A stretch of 64,000 nt of DNA from Monocercomonoides exilis (lineage: Eukaryota; Preaxostyla; Oxymonadida; Polymastigidae). The stretch is taken from contig LSRY02000002.1 of assembly GCA_001643675.2 (NCBI GenBank), positions 719,501 to 783,500 of the forward strand, read 5' to 3'. A program made the position numbers and the translations under genes. The notes beneath the pieces are model-generated. The model ran no database searches, was not told the origin of the DNA, and worked only from the letters and a program-made list of their open reading frames with translations. Positions 32,101 through 41,300 of this stretch are shown in pieces; positions within the stretch are counted from its first letter, which is position 1, and the number at the start of each line of letters is the position of its first letter.

Positions 32101-33873
32101 CTTTGGATTCTGAATGAAGGATGCAATTTTGAAGGGATTGCATCTGAGAGGGCGTCTCCATTCTTCATCCCAGTGTTGGAGAGTGTTGAAGCAAAGGAAG
32201 TGGGAGAAGAAGTGGAGATTGCGTTCAAAGGTTGGGAGCTCCTTCCATGCGACTTGTCATTCATGGTTGTGAAACAGATGGGAGAAGAAAAGCAGATAGA
32301 GAAAAATGAGTTTGATGATAGTGGATATGTGTCAGAGAAAGAAATTGAAGGTAGACTTCCAAAAGAGACGATAACGGAAGCAGGTGAAGGGGTTGAAGTG
32401 AGTGTATGCATTCTGTTTGGAGATGCAAAAAATCCATCTTCCACTGATTCTTTCATCCTGAAGAACAAAACCGAATCAAAGACTGGAAATGAAAAAGTGG
32501 TTGAAGGAGGGAAAGAAGGGAAATCTTACTGGCTGTTGATTGTGATTGTGCTTGTTGTCATTCTTTTGATTGTTCTCATTGTTTCAATAATACTGGCTGT
32601 TCGATGGAAAAAGCAAAAGAGAAGGACAGAAGAATTGGAAGAGATTGTGAATGACACGGTGAAGAAGGATCCGAAGCTGATTGAGATGGTGACGATGGAG
32701 ATGTCACCAGAGGAACAGTGGAGAAGAGCAGAGAGAGAGGCAGAAAAAAAGAATGAAGAGAGGATGAAGAAGAGAATATATGAGAAAAGCCTGGGACACT
32801 CCGAGTCGTCAGAGCATTTGCTGGCTGAGAGTGGGTCAACTGAATACATACTGGGAAGAGACTCAGACAAGATCCCTGAATGGGCGCTGGAGAAGGTTGA
32901 TGATAAAGAAGATGAGGAAACAAGAAAACGAACACCATCACCATCCATTTCATCCACTTCAACAACAGACACTTCAGACACAGAATCCACGTTTGTTCGA
33001 TCAGAGAGTCTGTGTCCAACCACTTCATCGATGTCAAACCTGGTGGATGCAATGGCATGCTCGTCTCCTCATGAAAAATTGATTGTGGACTTGAGAGATT
33101 CGCTGTTCATGTTGCTTCACGGAAGGAATGAAAAGAAGGAAATGGCTATTGGCTCCTTGAAGGAGAGGGAGCAAACAGCTGCTCAGATCCTGTTTTGGGT
33201 GGCCAATCTCGCTCTTCATTCATTTGATGAAATGAAAATACCGCTTCAATCACTGGCAAATCTGAGTCCGCATATTGTATTGTTCTCAGAGCACATGGTC
33301 ATCTGCATTGTGATGCACTCTGATTTCCTTTCATCTGATGATTCTGATTCATCATCCATTTCATCATCAACAGTGACATCTGCCAGTGATGATGATAGAG
33401 ACTCTCTGCCTTCTTCGGCTTTTGAGGATGAGGATGATTATTACAAAAAAGAGTGCCTGAGGTGGAAGGCGCCTGAGCTGCTAATGAACAAGAAGATGGG
33501 TGCGACGAAGGAGTCAGTGGCATTCTCGATTGGGATGATGCTGTGGGAGTGCTTGACACTTCAGATCCCGTTTGGAGAATATGATGGCGAGATTGCTGGA
33601 CAAAAGATTGCGAATGGGGAAAGGCCGAATGTGAAGCATGCAGAAGAAAGTGAACTTTGTGACGTGGTAAGAGGATGCTTGTCAAGCAAAGAGAACGAGC
33701 GGCCTTTGCTTGTGAATTTGAAGAAAGCGTTTGTGCAACATCTCCCGAAAGATACATTTACATTCACGATTGCAGATGCATTGTTCACCGAGAACCCAAA
33801 CAATGTGCGAAGCGGAGCTGAAAGTGAAACAGAAAGCTGGATAACTGAGTCAACAACTTTTCGAGATCGATGA
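26107..33873 (+). CDS. Giant surface protein: beta-helix ectodomain, one TM segment, pseudokinase-like tail (2588 aa)
   Basis: The ATG at 26107 is chosen because it opens a signal peptide (MIPFIFLVCLLSAICG); the open frame reaches further upstream. Residues about 20-2140 form a Cys/Gly/Asn-rich ectodomain with Pmp-like repeats (ENSSF..CNAT...GGGI) expected to fold as right-handed beta-helix. Four modules are each headed by a CG...PC/C signature: FSCGLNESCACL, SKCGFEEFPCSS, IVCGLEEYPCAS and KNCGEMKGVCSS. The TM segment is at about 2141-2165 (LLIVIVLVVILLIVLIVSII), then a basic stop-transfer and a coiled, Ser/Thr-rich linker. The tail ends in a kinase C-lobe: LRWKAPELL near 2451 (APE motif), a GMMLWECLTLQIPFGEY helix, then CLSSKENERPL. 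The catalytic-loop position reads LANLSPHIVLF, so HRD Asp, Lys and Asn are lost; no VAIK lysine or DFG is seen. Likely a receptor or adhesin; ligand unknown. Confidence 0.88.
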   Translation: MIPFIFLVCLLSAICGKDRNDRLRNEYDAFRVRGMEKSGIFGKRSVVQMFCEIHNSSVEMKGMLLEKPDNCVMIEIRAGSLLQVEGSAFVNKNELNGHYVRNGGTCYMINTTLGVENDQECGMMGSMAEMEGGDLSSLFVRNCEFEDVVFCGSGSILRNGKGSFEGIKNCAFSNITMKFMETDKVSIDQISMMKTSSMENCDVERSMNVLEGGIVSGTEGSGSFFCNNCTFLRNERVVRKVRNTGRQSTTESLNFMNAEWIGCNASSGGALYVHDNSSATLTVENSSFLKCNATSERGGGIFALNIAECTVKHSTFVECYCVSSTNCGGAGAEISGVSIQVFVENCLFKDEWSGNDAGGLGIWSSKTTKTKDCVLNCFFKNCCVQNPSDCDGGGFISWNTVDRIVLRNCHFQGCHSDGNGGALSIRTNGYYGNLLWFCFFHNNAAKIGNDIFVYDNNTDSQIIWCYSTRTEGTRYYAGGDKSDWLPNEGGRSRFVASKENQTNAKDTFSCGLNESCACLTISHCLTQMIEEFVEVIKVLSGTVVEEKGVDIGDQTISVNGAYQSGSVIETKFEANGLSLFCIGAGVLTVSDLSVVHNTSIENNRQCRLFEIQGAGGINLDRTNISMDAAHSEERSIQNSLVKLDGGELKMQDVRWGQTFSTTSMISLPQISSVSLSLENCTFNNIERTTAGSSLMNVFEGSHSITLEGCTIDGCGSEASEFGGGMMVEVGSESSLNVKGGIVKNCYASATQGRGGGIGLKVNGINAEFLLSSAFEGNRAKFGSDIFVDSIDLESTATSGKIASLTPSFDTKSKMQGYENGDESFPIPLCVYLWNNFSPPAFVGGGSLSHDFSKCGFEEFPCSSISKAASVHFEGKKKCIAILESFAFEDELSLTSHEWRIASKENEMKYDVSDQKEGAQNGLIENTVSVSVSGIVFSLKKSLTFHESVFECHSEKLTLDGCRIEGGAEIISTVFVKAAGGVVEVIEFGSENMKKVDSSIFVVEGNAENVPSMNMTKSDFSEITFGDGCVVECHKGIIEEISGCTFSLITRSKGSGGCISITNENDNNGGDYKVEINDCTFEGCAVAGEEEECGGGALFFEASPKTNLVANECTFYGCTAPYECEVVGYGGGIMLKILKEEEINGWFVISSPVFSPNKPNNAKYGKDLFISSSSLAKSVKNETLPFVRDRLEMLTEDSLRGYDGGDRECAIPLIYFWKEVESSVYVARGGNNVIVCGLEEYPCASVDYGLKRGSSLGIESIAVQRICDVKSEISASGMRMEGTNDETDKIQFVKEIEGDGDAVIECKGVVQFNGLGILIPSAFVNGANTLIQAGSDAVKTSIAGCSIHMSDNAEGEVSFVLISASKGIVEIEKTKIAEFSTMHEIMSISADCLTTMSNVTFEDISLSGKSAIAMSETVVSGSENVDEEEEWSILFEQCSFVNMKNSVTNNPSLLCCDVPNEMRLKMENSTIDGCGSTSSNEGGGVFFLLNERGRLEMNHTNMINCFCSNIGRGGGMFLGSQSASQEALPFVLSNITFKGNVALKGRDVFVKCTDLDSQISVWQFLINFGEPYVKDLAIWGCTSDNYGDEEDLLGRVYVFRSEFIFVSSIVGNNSDSKNCGEMKGVCSSLNVGVSHIIPSDYSQLLIWNETTLTGSCSAEKVTIKSMETSGNAEIKVNEINLADEGAVTISESVRIEKISFVFGGMQNIVCSCLIHQLNGSLILESVSFLSESESLENSQTFFDFSLLVVEDGTFEAEKCNIWYLVFSKPVFEILSSESATFEDLRVDIVGCKSSLIECGKSEKVSISKLAATNIELGERCLISLENSHSSLVISLTLSLFTNISRSSDGSCIVCTSQPMSGFEMCNCSFHECTSESPKGSQVAIASARKILMESCVLEGNLASGTEMNEISDEVCKWNGSIVDLSMSEAVVRDTTICNSLKGGLSVSGGSATIEMGLFESNNPLNSKYPSLCRNIICSDSGTLNVMSLKGGDGVKDNTSLWILNEGCNFEGIASERASPFFIPVLESVEAKEVGEEVEIAFKGWELLPCDLSFMVVKQMGEEKQIEKNEFDDSGYVSEKEIEGRLPKETITEAGEGVEVSVCILFGDAKNPSSTDSFILKNKTESKTGNEKVVEGGKEGKSYWLLIVIVLVVILLIVLIVSIILAVRWKKQKRRTEELEEIVNDTVKKDPKLIEMVTMEMSPEEQWRRAEREAEKKNEERMKKRIYEKSLGHSESSEHLLAESGSTEYILGRDSDKIPEWALEKVDDKEDEETRKRTPSPSISSTSTTDTSDTESTFVRSESLCPTTSSMSNLVDAMACSSPHEKLIVDLRDSLFMLLHGRNEKKEMAIGSLKEREQTAAQILFWVANLALHSFDEMKIPLQSLANLSPHIVLFSEHMVICIVMHSDFLSSDDSDSSSISSSTVTSASDDDRDSLPSSAFEDEDDYYKKECLRWKAPELLMNKKMGATKESVAFSIGMMLWECLTLQIPFGEYDGEIAGQKIANGERPNVKHAEESELCDVVRGCLSSKENERPLLVNLKKAFVQHLPKDTFTFTIADALFTENPNNVRSGAESETESWITESTTFRDR

Positions 33874-35373
33874 AAAAGCCAAAATCACAAACTTAAACTC
33901 AAGAATGGAGATGATCGCTTTGATTGAATGAAACTTAAGTTGAAATCTATCAATCAAAGGAACATTTTGCATTATGTTGTTGGTGCAGAAATTATTCACA
34001 CCGGTCCACAACAAACTTTGGATACTTTGAACTCAAAAAGAAGAAAGAGATTACAATGCCCAAAATGATTTTGGGGTTTTTTGTGCCACGTGGAAAATGT
34101 TATTATTTGACTCAATAAAATGGATTGTGGTGTTGTTTCCTTTGATCCATTTAATTGCAGGGCTTCAACAAATTTTATCTTTTTTCTTTTGTTTTATTTC
34201 TTGTTTAAATTTCAAAATATTTTAAACACAATTTTTATATTGCAATAACACCATTATTCTACATTTATATTCAATATGGAGCAAACTATAAAGTTTTTTG
34301 TTGCAATGTTTATCTGCAAATATTACAACAATTATCACTTTTTATTCTTGAGTTTGTTTTCACAATTAAATGTATATTTTTGTTTTGCATCATTCAGTTT
34401 CCATTCATTAACGGGTCAACATCCAGTTTTGATCACTTTTTTAAAAAAAATTCCAGTTTTTTTAATTAATTTGCACATCTCTTGAATATTTATGATTCAC
34501 ACAACTATCTTATTTTTGTACCTCCATTGATAATGTTTCAATTTCTTATTCAATTAGAAATAGCTTTTCGTGTGTTTTTCAATTTTTATGTAAACAAAAC
34601 TTATTCTATTGCGTCATATTTTCTTGCAAGTTCTTTTCAAAAATTTTTCCTCTTTGTAATTAATTTTTAATTATAAATAAAATTGTTCTAACTTTTTTAA
34701 CAGTTTGTCAGATAACATCGCGATTATACTTCAGTTATTATTCGATCATATCAAAACATTCTTTCCTTTCCTTTTTATCTTCTTTTTCGTTGTTTAGAAA
34801 ATGTTTGCGATCAGCGAGAATTTTCAACTTCTTTAAACGTGTCAAAAACGAAGAAATAGCATCAATCCAGTGAAAAAGTTAAGATTATGAGAGAATGAGA
34901 AAAAGTGAGAGACAAAATATTCATTAATCACGAAAAGCGTTTCAAAGTTAAAGAGCAATTGAATAATAATCTGTGAAACACGAAGACTCGAAGAACTTTA
35001 AAAAAAATATCCATTTCAATCTGTTACGAACATATTCTATGTAGAATAAACCATTTTGAAAATACAGTGAAGGTGAACGAATTTCCCTAATATTTTTTCA
35101 TTTTTATTTTTATCCAAATTCATAACTGGTATTTTATGAAATATGATCTTTTCAAGAAATAAACTTCAATGTGCATTATGCTTCATTTTTTGAATATTTG
35201 AAATATTTATTTTTATTATCTCAAACAAAATTATCACACGAATAATTGTGAAATCCATTTTAATGTATTTCTTTGTCTAAAATAAAAATGTCAAACGAAT
35301 ACATTTTTGTTTCACACTCAAAATACAACAAAAATGAAAGAGATAATTTCTATTGAACCATAACGCAATACTT
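33874..35373. other. Intergenic region, AT-rich
   Basis: 1.5 kb between two plus-strand genes. An AATAAA at 34114-34119, about 240 bases after the stop, may be the poly-A signal of the surface protein. Open frames at 34276-34485 and 34482-34670 are Phe/Ile-rich AT frames and not credible. The rest holds the helicase promoter. Confidence 0.5.
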
Positions 35374-37638
35374 ATGGAGGCTCTTCCAATAAAAACTTCG
35401 TTACCTCCTTCATTAATGCAAAATCCAGCAACAAAAGCTGGGAAACAAGAAGAAAAAAGTGGGCACAGTGATTTACTTACGACTTCGACATTCGAAGAAA
35501 TCTTCGATGACGAAGGAAAGCCAATTCCATTGAGACCAGAAACATTACGTGCTTTGAAGGAAATGAAAATGAATTACATGACAAAAATACAGGCACGCTC
35601 CTTGCCGCCACTTTTAGCGGGAAGAAATCTTATTGGCACAGCAAAAACTGGTTCAGGAAAAACATTGGCATTCTTGATTCCATGCATAGAGCTAATGGCA
35701 AGAATCCACTGGGAAGCGAGAATGGGTACCTGCTGTATCATTATTTCTCCAACAAGAGAACTTGCACTACAAATATACAGCACAGCACGAGATCTTATGA
35801 AATATCATCCATCACTAACGCATGGATTGGTTATCGGAGGAAACTCAAAAGCAAATGAGATAATGCCATTAAAAAGAGGAGTTGCACTTCTCGTAGCTAC
35901 ACCGGGTCGTTTATTGGATCATTTAAATGTGTGTTTTTAATATTAAAATATTAAAATATTTATTTTTCCGTTTTTTAAACATTTTAAAGACAACCCTTGG
36001 ATTTGTGGTAAGCAATTTGAAGGTTCTTGTAATTGATGAAGCCGACAGGCTTCTAGAAATGGGTTTTGAAAAAGAATTACGGCAAATCATTGAAATTCTT
36101 CCTTGTCAAAGAAGACAAACGATGTTCTTTTCCGCCACGAATATATCAGCAAAATCAAACACTGCCGAACTTGCTCGTGTTGCCGTTCGGGAAGATCCGG
36201 TAGAAATCAACGTCAGCTCATTCGGAAAGGGAGGCTTGAGCACAGAAAGTGGTTCACATGCTGGCGAAGATGAGATGAACGAAGAGGAATCTGCTACAGT
36301 TGAAGGAGTGACTCAAGGATATCTTGTGTGCCCTGCCGATCGACGATTTCAAGTACTATTTACGTTTTTGTCGAGAAACGCAAAGAACAAAAAGATAATT
36401 GTGTTCTTTTCAACATGTTCCAGTGTAGAGTTTCACTGTGCCTTGCTTAATCATGTTGATGTGAAGTGCTCTGCGTTGCACGGGAATCTAAAGCAGCAAA
36501 AGCGCACAGCGACATTTTTTGAGTTCTGTCACGCTTCGACGGGGGTGCTTCTTTGCACGGACGTCGGCGCCCGCGGGCTTGACATCCCGTCTGTTGACTG
36601 GGTGGTGCAGTACGACCCGCCGGCTGAGGTGAAAGAGTACATTCATCGTGTGGGGAGAACGGCGCGTGGTGTGGGTGCGAAAGGGAAAGCTCTGCTGTTT
36701 GTGCTTCCGGAGGAGCTGGTGTTCATCCACCTGCTGCGCGAGTCCAAAATCACGATGGAGGAGTTTGTGGTGAAGACGGACAAGATCCAGAACATTCAGG
36801 CGCAGCTTGAGCGGCTGATTGCTGGCAACTACTTCCTCGCAAAGGCAGCAAAGGAAGCGTTTCGGGCGTATCTTCAGGCTTATTCGTCGCGAACACTCAA
36901 AAGCTGCTTTGACGTTTACAAACTCGACATTCAGCTCGTCGCTAAGAGCTTCGGGTTTGACCAGCCGCCAAAGTGCGATCTTGGTTTGCTAATAGGAATT
37001 TGAGTAGAATTTTTTAAGAATACTGTTAATTTCTTCTGCTGTTAAATCAAATTAATCTGTTTTTTTTTTCAATGTTAATAACAATCCCATACTTTCCTGT
37101 TTAATCAATTCATATTTTTTTATTCTTTATTACGCTTTCTTTCTTTCTTTCTTTTGGTAAAACTTCCACAGCTTTGAAGATGATGGGGAGGAGCGTTCAG
37201 AAAAGAGGAAGAGCTCAAATGGGCGAAGCTAATTCTTATTCGTCATCATCTTCATCATCTTCGTCTTCTTCTTCCACTTCAGCATCTTCAGCTTTTCGTT
37301 CATCTGAGTCGCAAAAGCATAAAGATGAAGGAGATGATGAAAAAGGAGAAGAAAAAGACGAAGATGACATTGAGCCTAAAAAACGAAAGAGAACCAGAAA
37401 AAACACGAAATCTGAAGAAACTGAAGGAGAACATCAGAACACAAAAGAGGGTGCAGGAGCTGAGGAAGAAGAAAATGACGAGGCCAAGATTATCTATGGA
37501 CAGAGGAACACCTGGAAAGGGAAAGGAAAGGGGAATAAGCAGAAGAAGAGGACAGGGAGATCTGGACACGGCTTTTCTGCAGACAATCCTTATGGAAAGA
37601 AGCAAAGCGGCGATGGAAGACAATTTTCTCGTTTTTAA
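35374..37638 (+). CDS. DEAD-box RNA helicase, HAS1/DDX18 family (three exons, 671 aa)
   Basis: Exons at 35374-35928, 35990-36983 and 37172-37638 total 2016 nt with matching phases (0 and 1). HAS1/DDX18 is a nucleolar ATP-dependent helicase needed to release snoRNAs and mature pre-ribosomes. Helicase motifs: AKTGSGKT at 90-97, PTRELA, TPGR, DEAD at 201-204, SAT at 233-235, TDVGARGLD and HRVGRTARG at 404-412. The family-specific C-terminal extension is clear (QLERLIAGNYFLAKAAKEAF, LKSCFDVYKL, FGFDQPPKCDL). The last exon adds a low-complexity tail with a poly-Ser run, an acidic/Lys-rich block and a basic C-terminus. An insert of about 35 residues, rich in Glu/Gly/Ser, follows the SAT motif. The start is the first ATG of the open frame (MEALPIKTSLPP). 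Confidence 0.92.
35929..35989 (+). other. Intron 1 (61 nt, phase 0) of the HAS1-like gene
   Basis: GTGTGTTTTTAA...TTTTAAAG. It separates GRLLDHLN from TTLGFVVSNLKVLVIDEAD. Without splicing the frame stops at once. Confidence 0.85.
36984..37171 (+). other. Intron 2 (188 nt, phase 1) of the HAS1-like gene
   Basis: GTTTGCTAATAGG...TTCCACAG, the longest intron in the window. It has a T-rich 3' half. Splicing fuses PPKCDL to ALKMMGRSVQ, in line with the DDX18 C-terminus. Confidence 0.75.
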
Positions 37639-38320
37639 AAAAGAAAGGAATTTAAAAAAAGAAAATCTGTATTTATTTTTTAGGTATTTATTTTCGTGTT
37701 TGAAAGGATGACACTTTTTGATAAGAATTTTAAGAGGTCAATGCAGAAATAGAAATAAAAATCATTTCATTTCATTTCATCAACGTTTTTGCATGTCCGC
37801 TTGCAAAAAAGCAAACAATCAATTGTTTATTTTTTTGAAGGGAGAAAAACTCGAATTCTTTCATCACTCAGCTCTTTTTTGTGTGTTTTCTTTAAAAATA
37901 TTAAAGAAAAAAATAAATAAAACCTAAAAAATAGCTAAAAAAACAAAACAAAAGATATGGCAAGCGTGAAATTTTTTTGTAAAAAAACAGATGTCAAATT
38001 CTGATTGTGCAAGAGGAAGCATTAATAGCTTAGATAGATATAATCACTCAGACCGAAGGAAAGAGAATTTGCTGAAGAATTCTACACTTTTGGAAACTTG
38101 ATAATGAGTTTGATAAAAAATGGAATGACAGGAAGAAATGGAAACAGAAGAAGTTCTCGAAAATACGGCTATGCGTCAGGAGCTTAAGCAAATAGATCGT
38201 CAAATGTGTCTGCTTTCTTCTTTGGCTGATTATGCATTTTTCATGATTAAAAATAAAATAAAATAAAGAATACATAATTCATAACAAAGTTAAACAAGAA
38301 ATTAATAAAAAGCAATAAAT
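37639..38320. other. Convergent intergenic region
   Basis: 680 bases between the stop codons of the helicase and WASHC2-like genes, so it should hold two 3' UTRs facing each other. AT-rich; no gene seen. An open frame at 38048-38275 (minus) is not credible. Confidence 0.55.
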
Positions 38321-41300
38321 TCAAACCTTAGCCGTTTTCTTAGCAGCAGACTTTGGTGCTGCCTTTGACGACTTCGTTGCTGAAAGGAAGTCATCATCGT
38401 CATCGCCAAACAAGTCAAGCCCTTTCTTTGCTGAAGGCGACGCAGCTGGTGATGGCACTGGAGAAGAAGCAGGCTTTGAAGAAGCAGCCTTTGTAGGCGA
38501 AGCGCGTGGGGCTGCTGTCACTGCCTTTGTGGAAATCGGCTCTGCTTCTCCCAAGCCGAACGGGTCTGAAGTGTCCTCCACTTTCTTCGCTGCTTCCACA
38601 GGCGCACTCTTCTTTGGCGGTGCGGAGAACGAAAGAGGATCTGCACTTTTCTCGTTCTTGTCGTCTTCATCATCGCTGTCATCTGCAAACATCTTCTCTT
38701 TCTTCTCTTCCTTTTTCGCTGCCGCTGGTGCTGCTGGCTTGACTGCGCTTGTGTGCGCCTTCACAGCGACTTTCGGCCCAGCCAGTTTTGATGCTGCGGA
38801 AGACGAGGACGAATGAGCAGCAGCAGGGCGCCTCTTGATTGTGGGTGGTCTCCGCTTCTGGGTGATTTCTGGTGGCGCAACTGATTCGTGGTCGAAGTGC
38901 TTGCCGTCTTCTTTGATCTCCACAACATGCGTGGCTGCTTTGGCTGTTGATAAAGAGGAGGAGGAAGAAGAAGAAGACAATGGATCTGCCACATCTTCCT
39001 GTGCTTCTTCGTCTTCCTCTTCAACTTTCTTCTTCTTCATTGGACGTGGCCCTCCCATCAGCATTCCTGGGTTGAATGCAAGTTTCGCTGCCAAATTAGC
39101 AATGGACGAGCCTGCGCGTGCGCTTGACGAAACTACTGGCTTCTCTTCTTCTTTTTCAGAAGAAGAAGAAGAAGATGATGATGATGACAAAGCAGATAAT
39201 GGATCATCATCAACAGCTTTGGTTGATTCTTCTTTGGCTTTCTCTCTTTCTTCTTCTTCCTCTTTCTCTTTTCTCTTACGTTCTTCTTCTTTTCTCTTCT
39301 TTTCTTCTCTTTCTTTCTTTTTGCGCTCTTCTTCTTTCCTCTTCCTTTCTGCTTCTTTCTCTTCCTCTTCTTTCTCTCTCTTCTTCTTCTCTTTTTCATC
39401 CTCTCCTTCTCCAAAGATATCTTCCTTCGCTTCGCTCTTCTTTCCTTTGCTCTCCTTCGTGTCTGCCAACGCACCCAGAGGATCAAAAGCATCATCAGCA
39501 GCATCCAGCCCCATCGAAGTCGTTTCCTTCTTAGCAGGTTTCTTTTCTTCTCTCTTCTTCGCTTTCGGTGGAGGCGCCAAACCAGAGAATATGTCAGACA
39601 CTTCATCTGTTGATGACGCTGCGGCGGTGGCTGCTGCTTTCTTTGCCTTCTTCTCCTTCGTCGATGGCGCTCCAAGCGGATTTTCATCATCCTCATCATC
39701 GCCAAACAATGACGATGATTTGCCTTCGTTTTCGTCGTCTCCAAACAAAGACGAGCCTGAACTCTTCGCTTTCTTCCTCTTTTCTTCCTCTTTCTTCTTC
39801 TTCTCTTCTTCCTTCCTTCTTTTTTCCTCTGCAGCAGCAGCAGCAGCTTCTTCTGCCTTTCTTGCTGCCTCTGCCTCTGCTTCTGCTTCTGCTTCTCTTC
39901 TCTTTCTTTCTTTCTCTTCTCTTTCCTCCCTCTTCTTTCTCTCCTCCTCTTCTTGTATTTTTCTCTCTTCCTCTTCCTTCTTCTTCGCTTCTTCTTCTTC
40001 TTTCTGCTTCTTCTTTTCCTTTTCTCGTTGCTTCTTCTTTTCGGCTTTCTCTTTTTCCTTCTCCTCTTCTTCTCCAATCAGCTTCATCAGCTCATCATCA
40101 TCCTCTTCTCCACCAATTTTCAAATCTTCTGGTTTTTCTTCCTTTGCTTCTTTTGCTTTCTCTTCCTTCTTTTTGTCTTTCTTCTTCTTTTCTCCGCCTC
40201 CCATAAACATCGCCAACAAATCGTCTTCTTCATCGTCATCTGCTTTAGACAAGAAGCTCGGCTCTTCCTTCTTCTTCTTCTTCTTCTCTTCTTTTTCCTC
40301 GTCTTTCTTCTTTTTCTTGTCCTTCGGCTTCTTCTCTGCCGTCTTCGTCGTCGTAAACATCGCAAACATATCTTCTTCCTCTTTCTGCTCTGCTGACTGC
40401 AATCCTTCCTCTTTCTTCTTCTTCTTCTTCTTCTCTTCCGGCTTCGGTTCCTCTTCTTTCTTCTCCTCTTTCTTCTTCTTCGCAGGGGCTGTACCAAACA
40501 GCGCGGCAAACTCGTCTTCCGCATCGTCTGTTGTTGTCAAAGCAGCCGTCGTTGCCTTAGTTGTTGCTTCTCCCCTCTTCTTCTTCTCTTTCTTCGATGC
40601 AGTCGACATAATCGATGCAAAGATATCTCCATCATCAGCTTCGGGCTCAGGCTCCACAACTTCCTTCTTCTTGCTCTTCTTCTTCTCTTCTTTCTTCTCT
40701 TCCTTTTTGTCTTCTTTCTTCTTCTTCTTCTTCTCAGCGTTGCCATCTCCAAAGATGTCATCGTCTCCAAACAACGACGAATCAATCTCTTCTTTCTTTT
40801 CTCTCTTCTTCTTCTCTGTCTTCTTCTTGCTTTCTCCTCCATCCTCATCTCCGCCAAACAATCCCTTGTCTCTCTCCTTCTCTTCTTCGTCTTCATCGTC
40901 ATCTCCAGCAAACAACGACTCTGTCTTCTTCTTCTTCTTCCCTTCCTTCTTTTCTGTCCGCCTCTCCTCGCCTTCTTCTCCTTCGCCTGCAACTTTCTTC
41001 GCTTTCTTTGCCTTGTGGTGTTTTCCTGGCTTTTTGATGGTGATCGTTCTCTTCTCCAGCTTCGGCTCTGGTTTCTTTGCTTTCTTCTTCTTCTGGCCCA
41101 GCCCCATATCGGCAAAGATGTTGTCATCCAAATCATCTTCGTCCTCTTCTGGTTCTGGTTCTTCCTCAGCAACAGCCTTCTTCTTCTTCTTCTTCTTCTT
41201 TTTCTTTTTCTTCAGTCCGCTTTCTTGTGCTGCAGCCTTCTTCTTCTGCTCTTCCATAATCCTCGCCTCTTCTGCCGCAATGTTTTCCTCCTCTTCTTCG

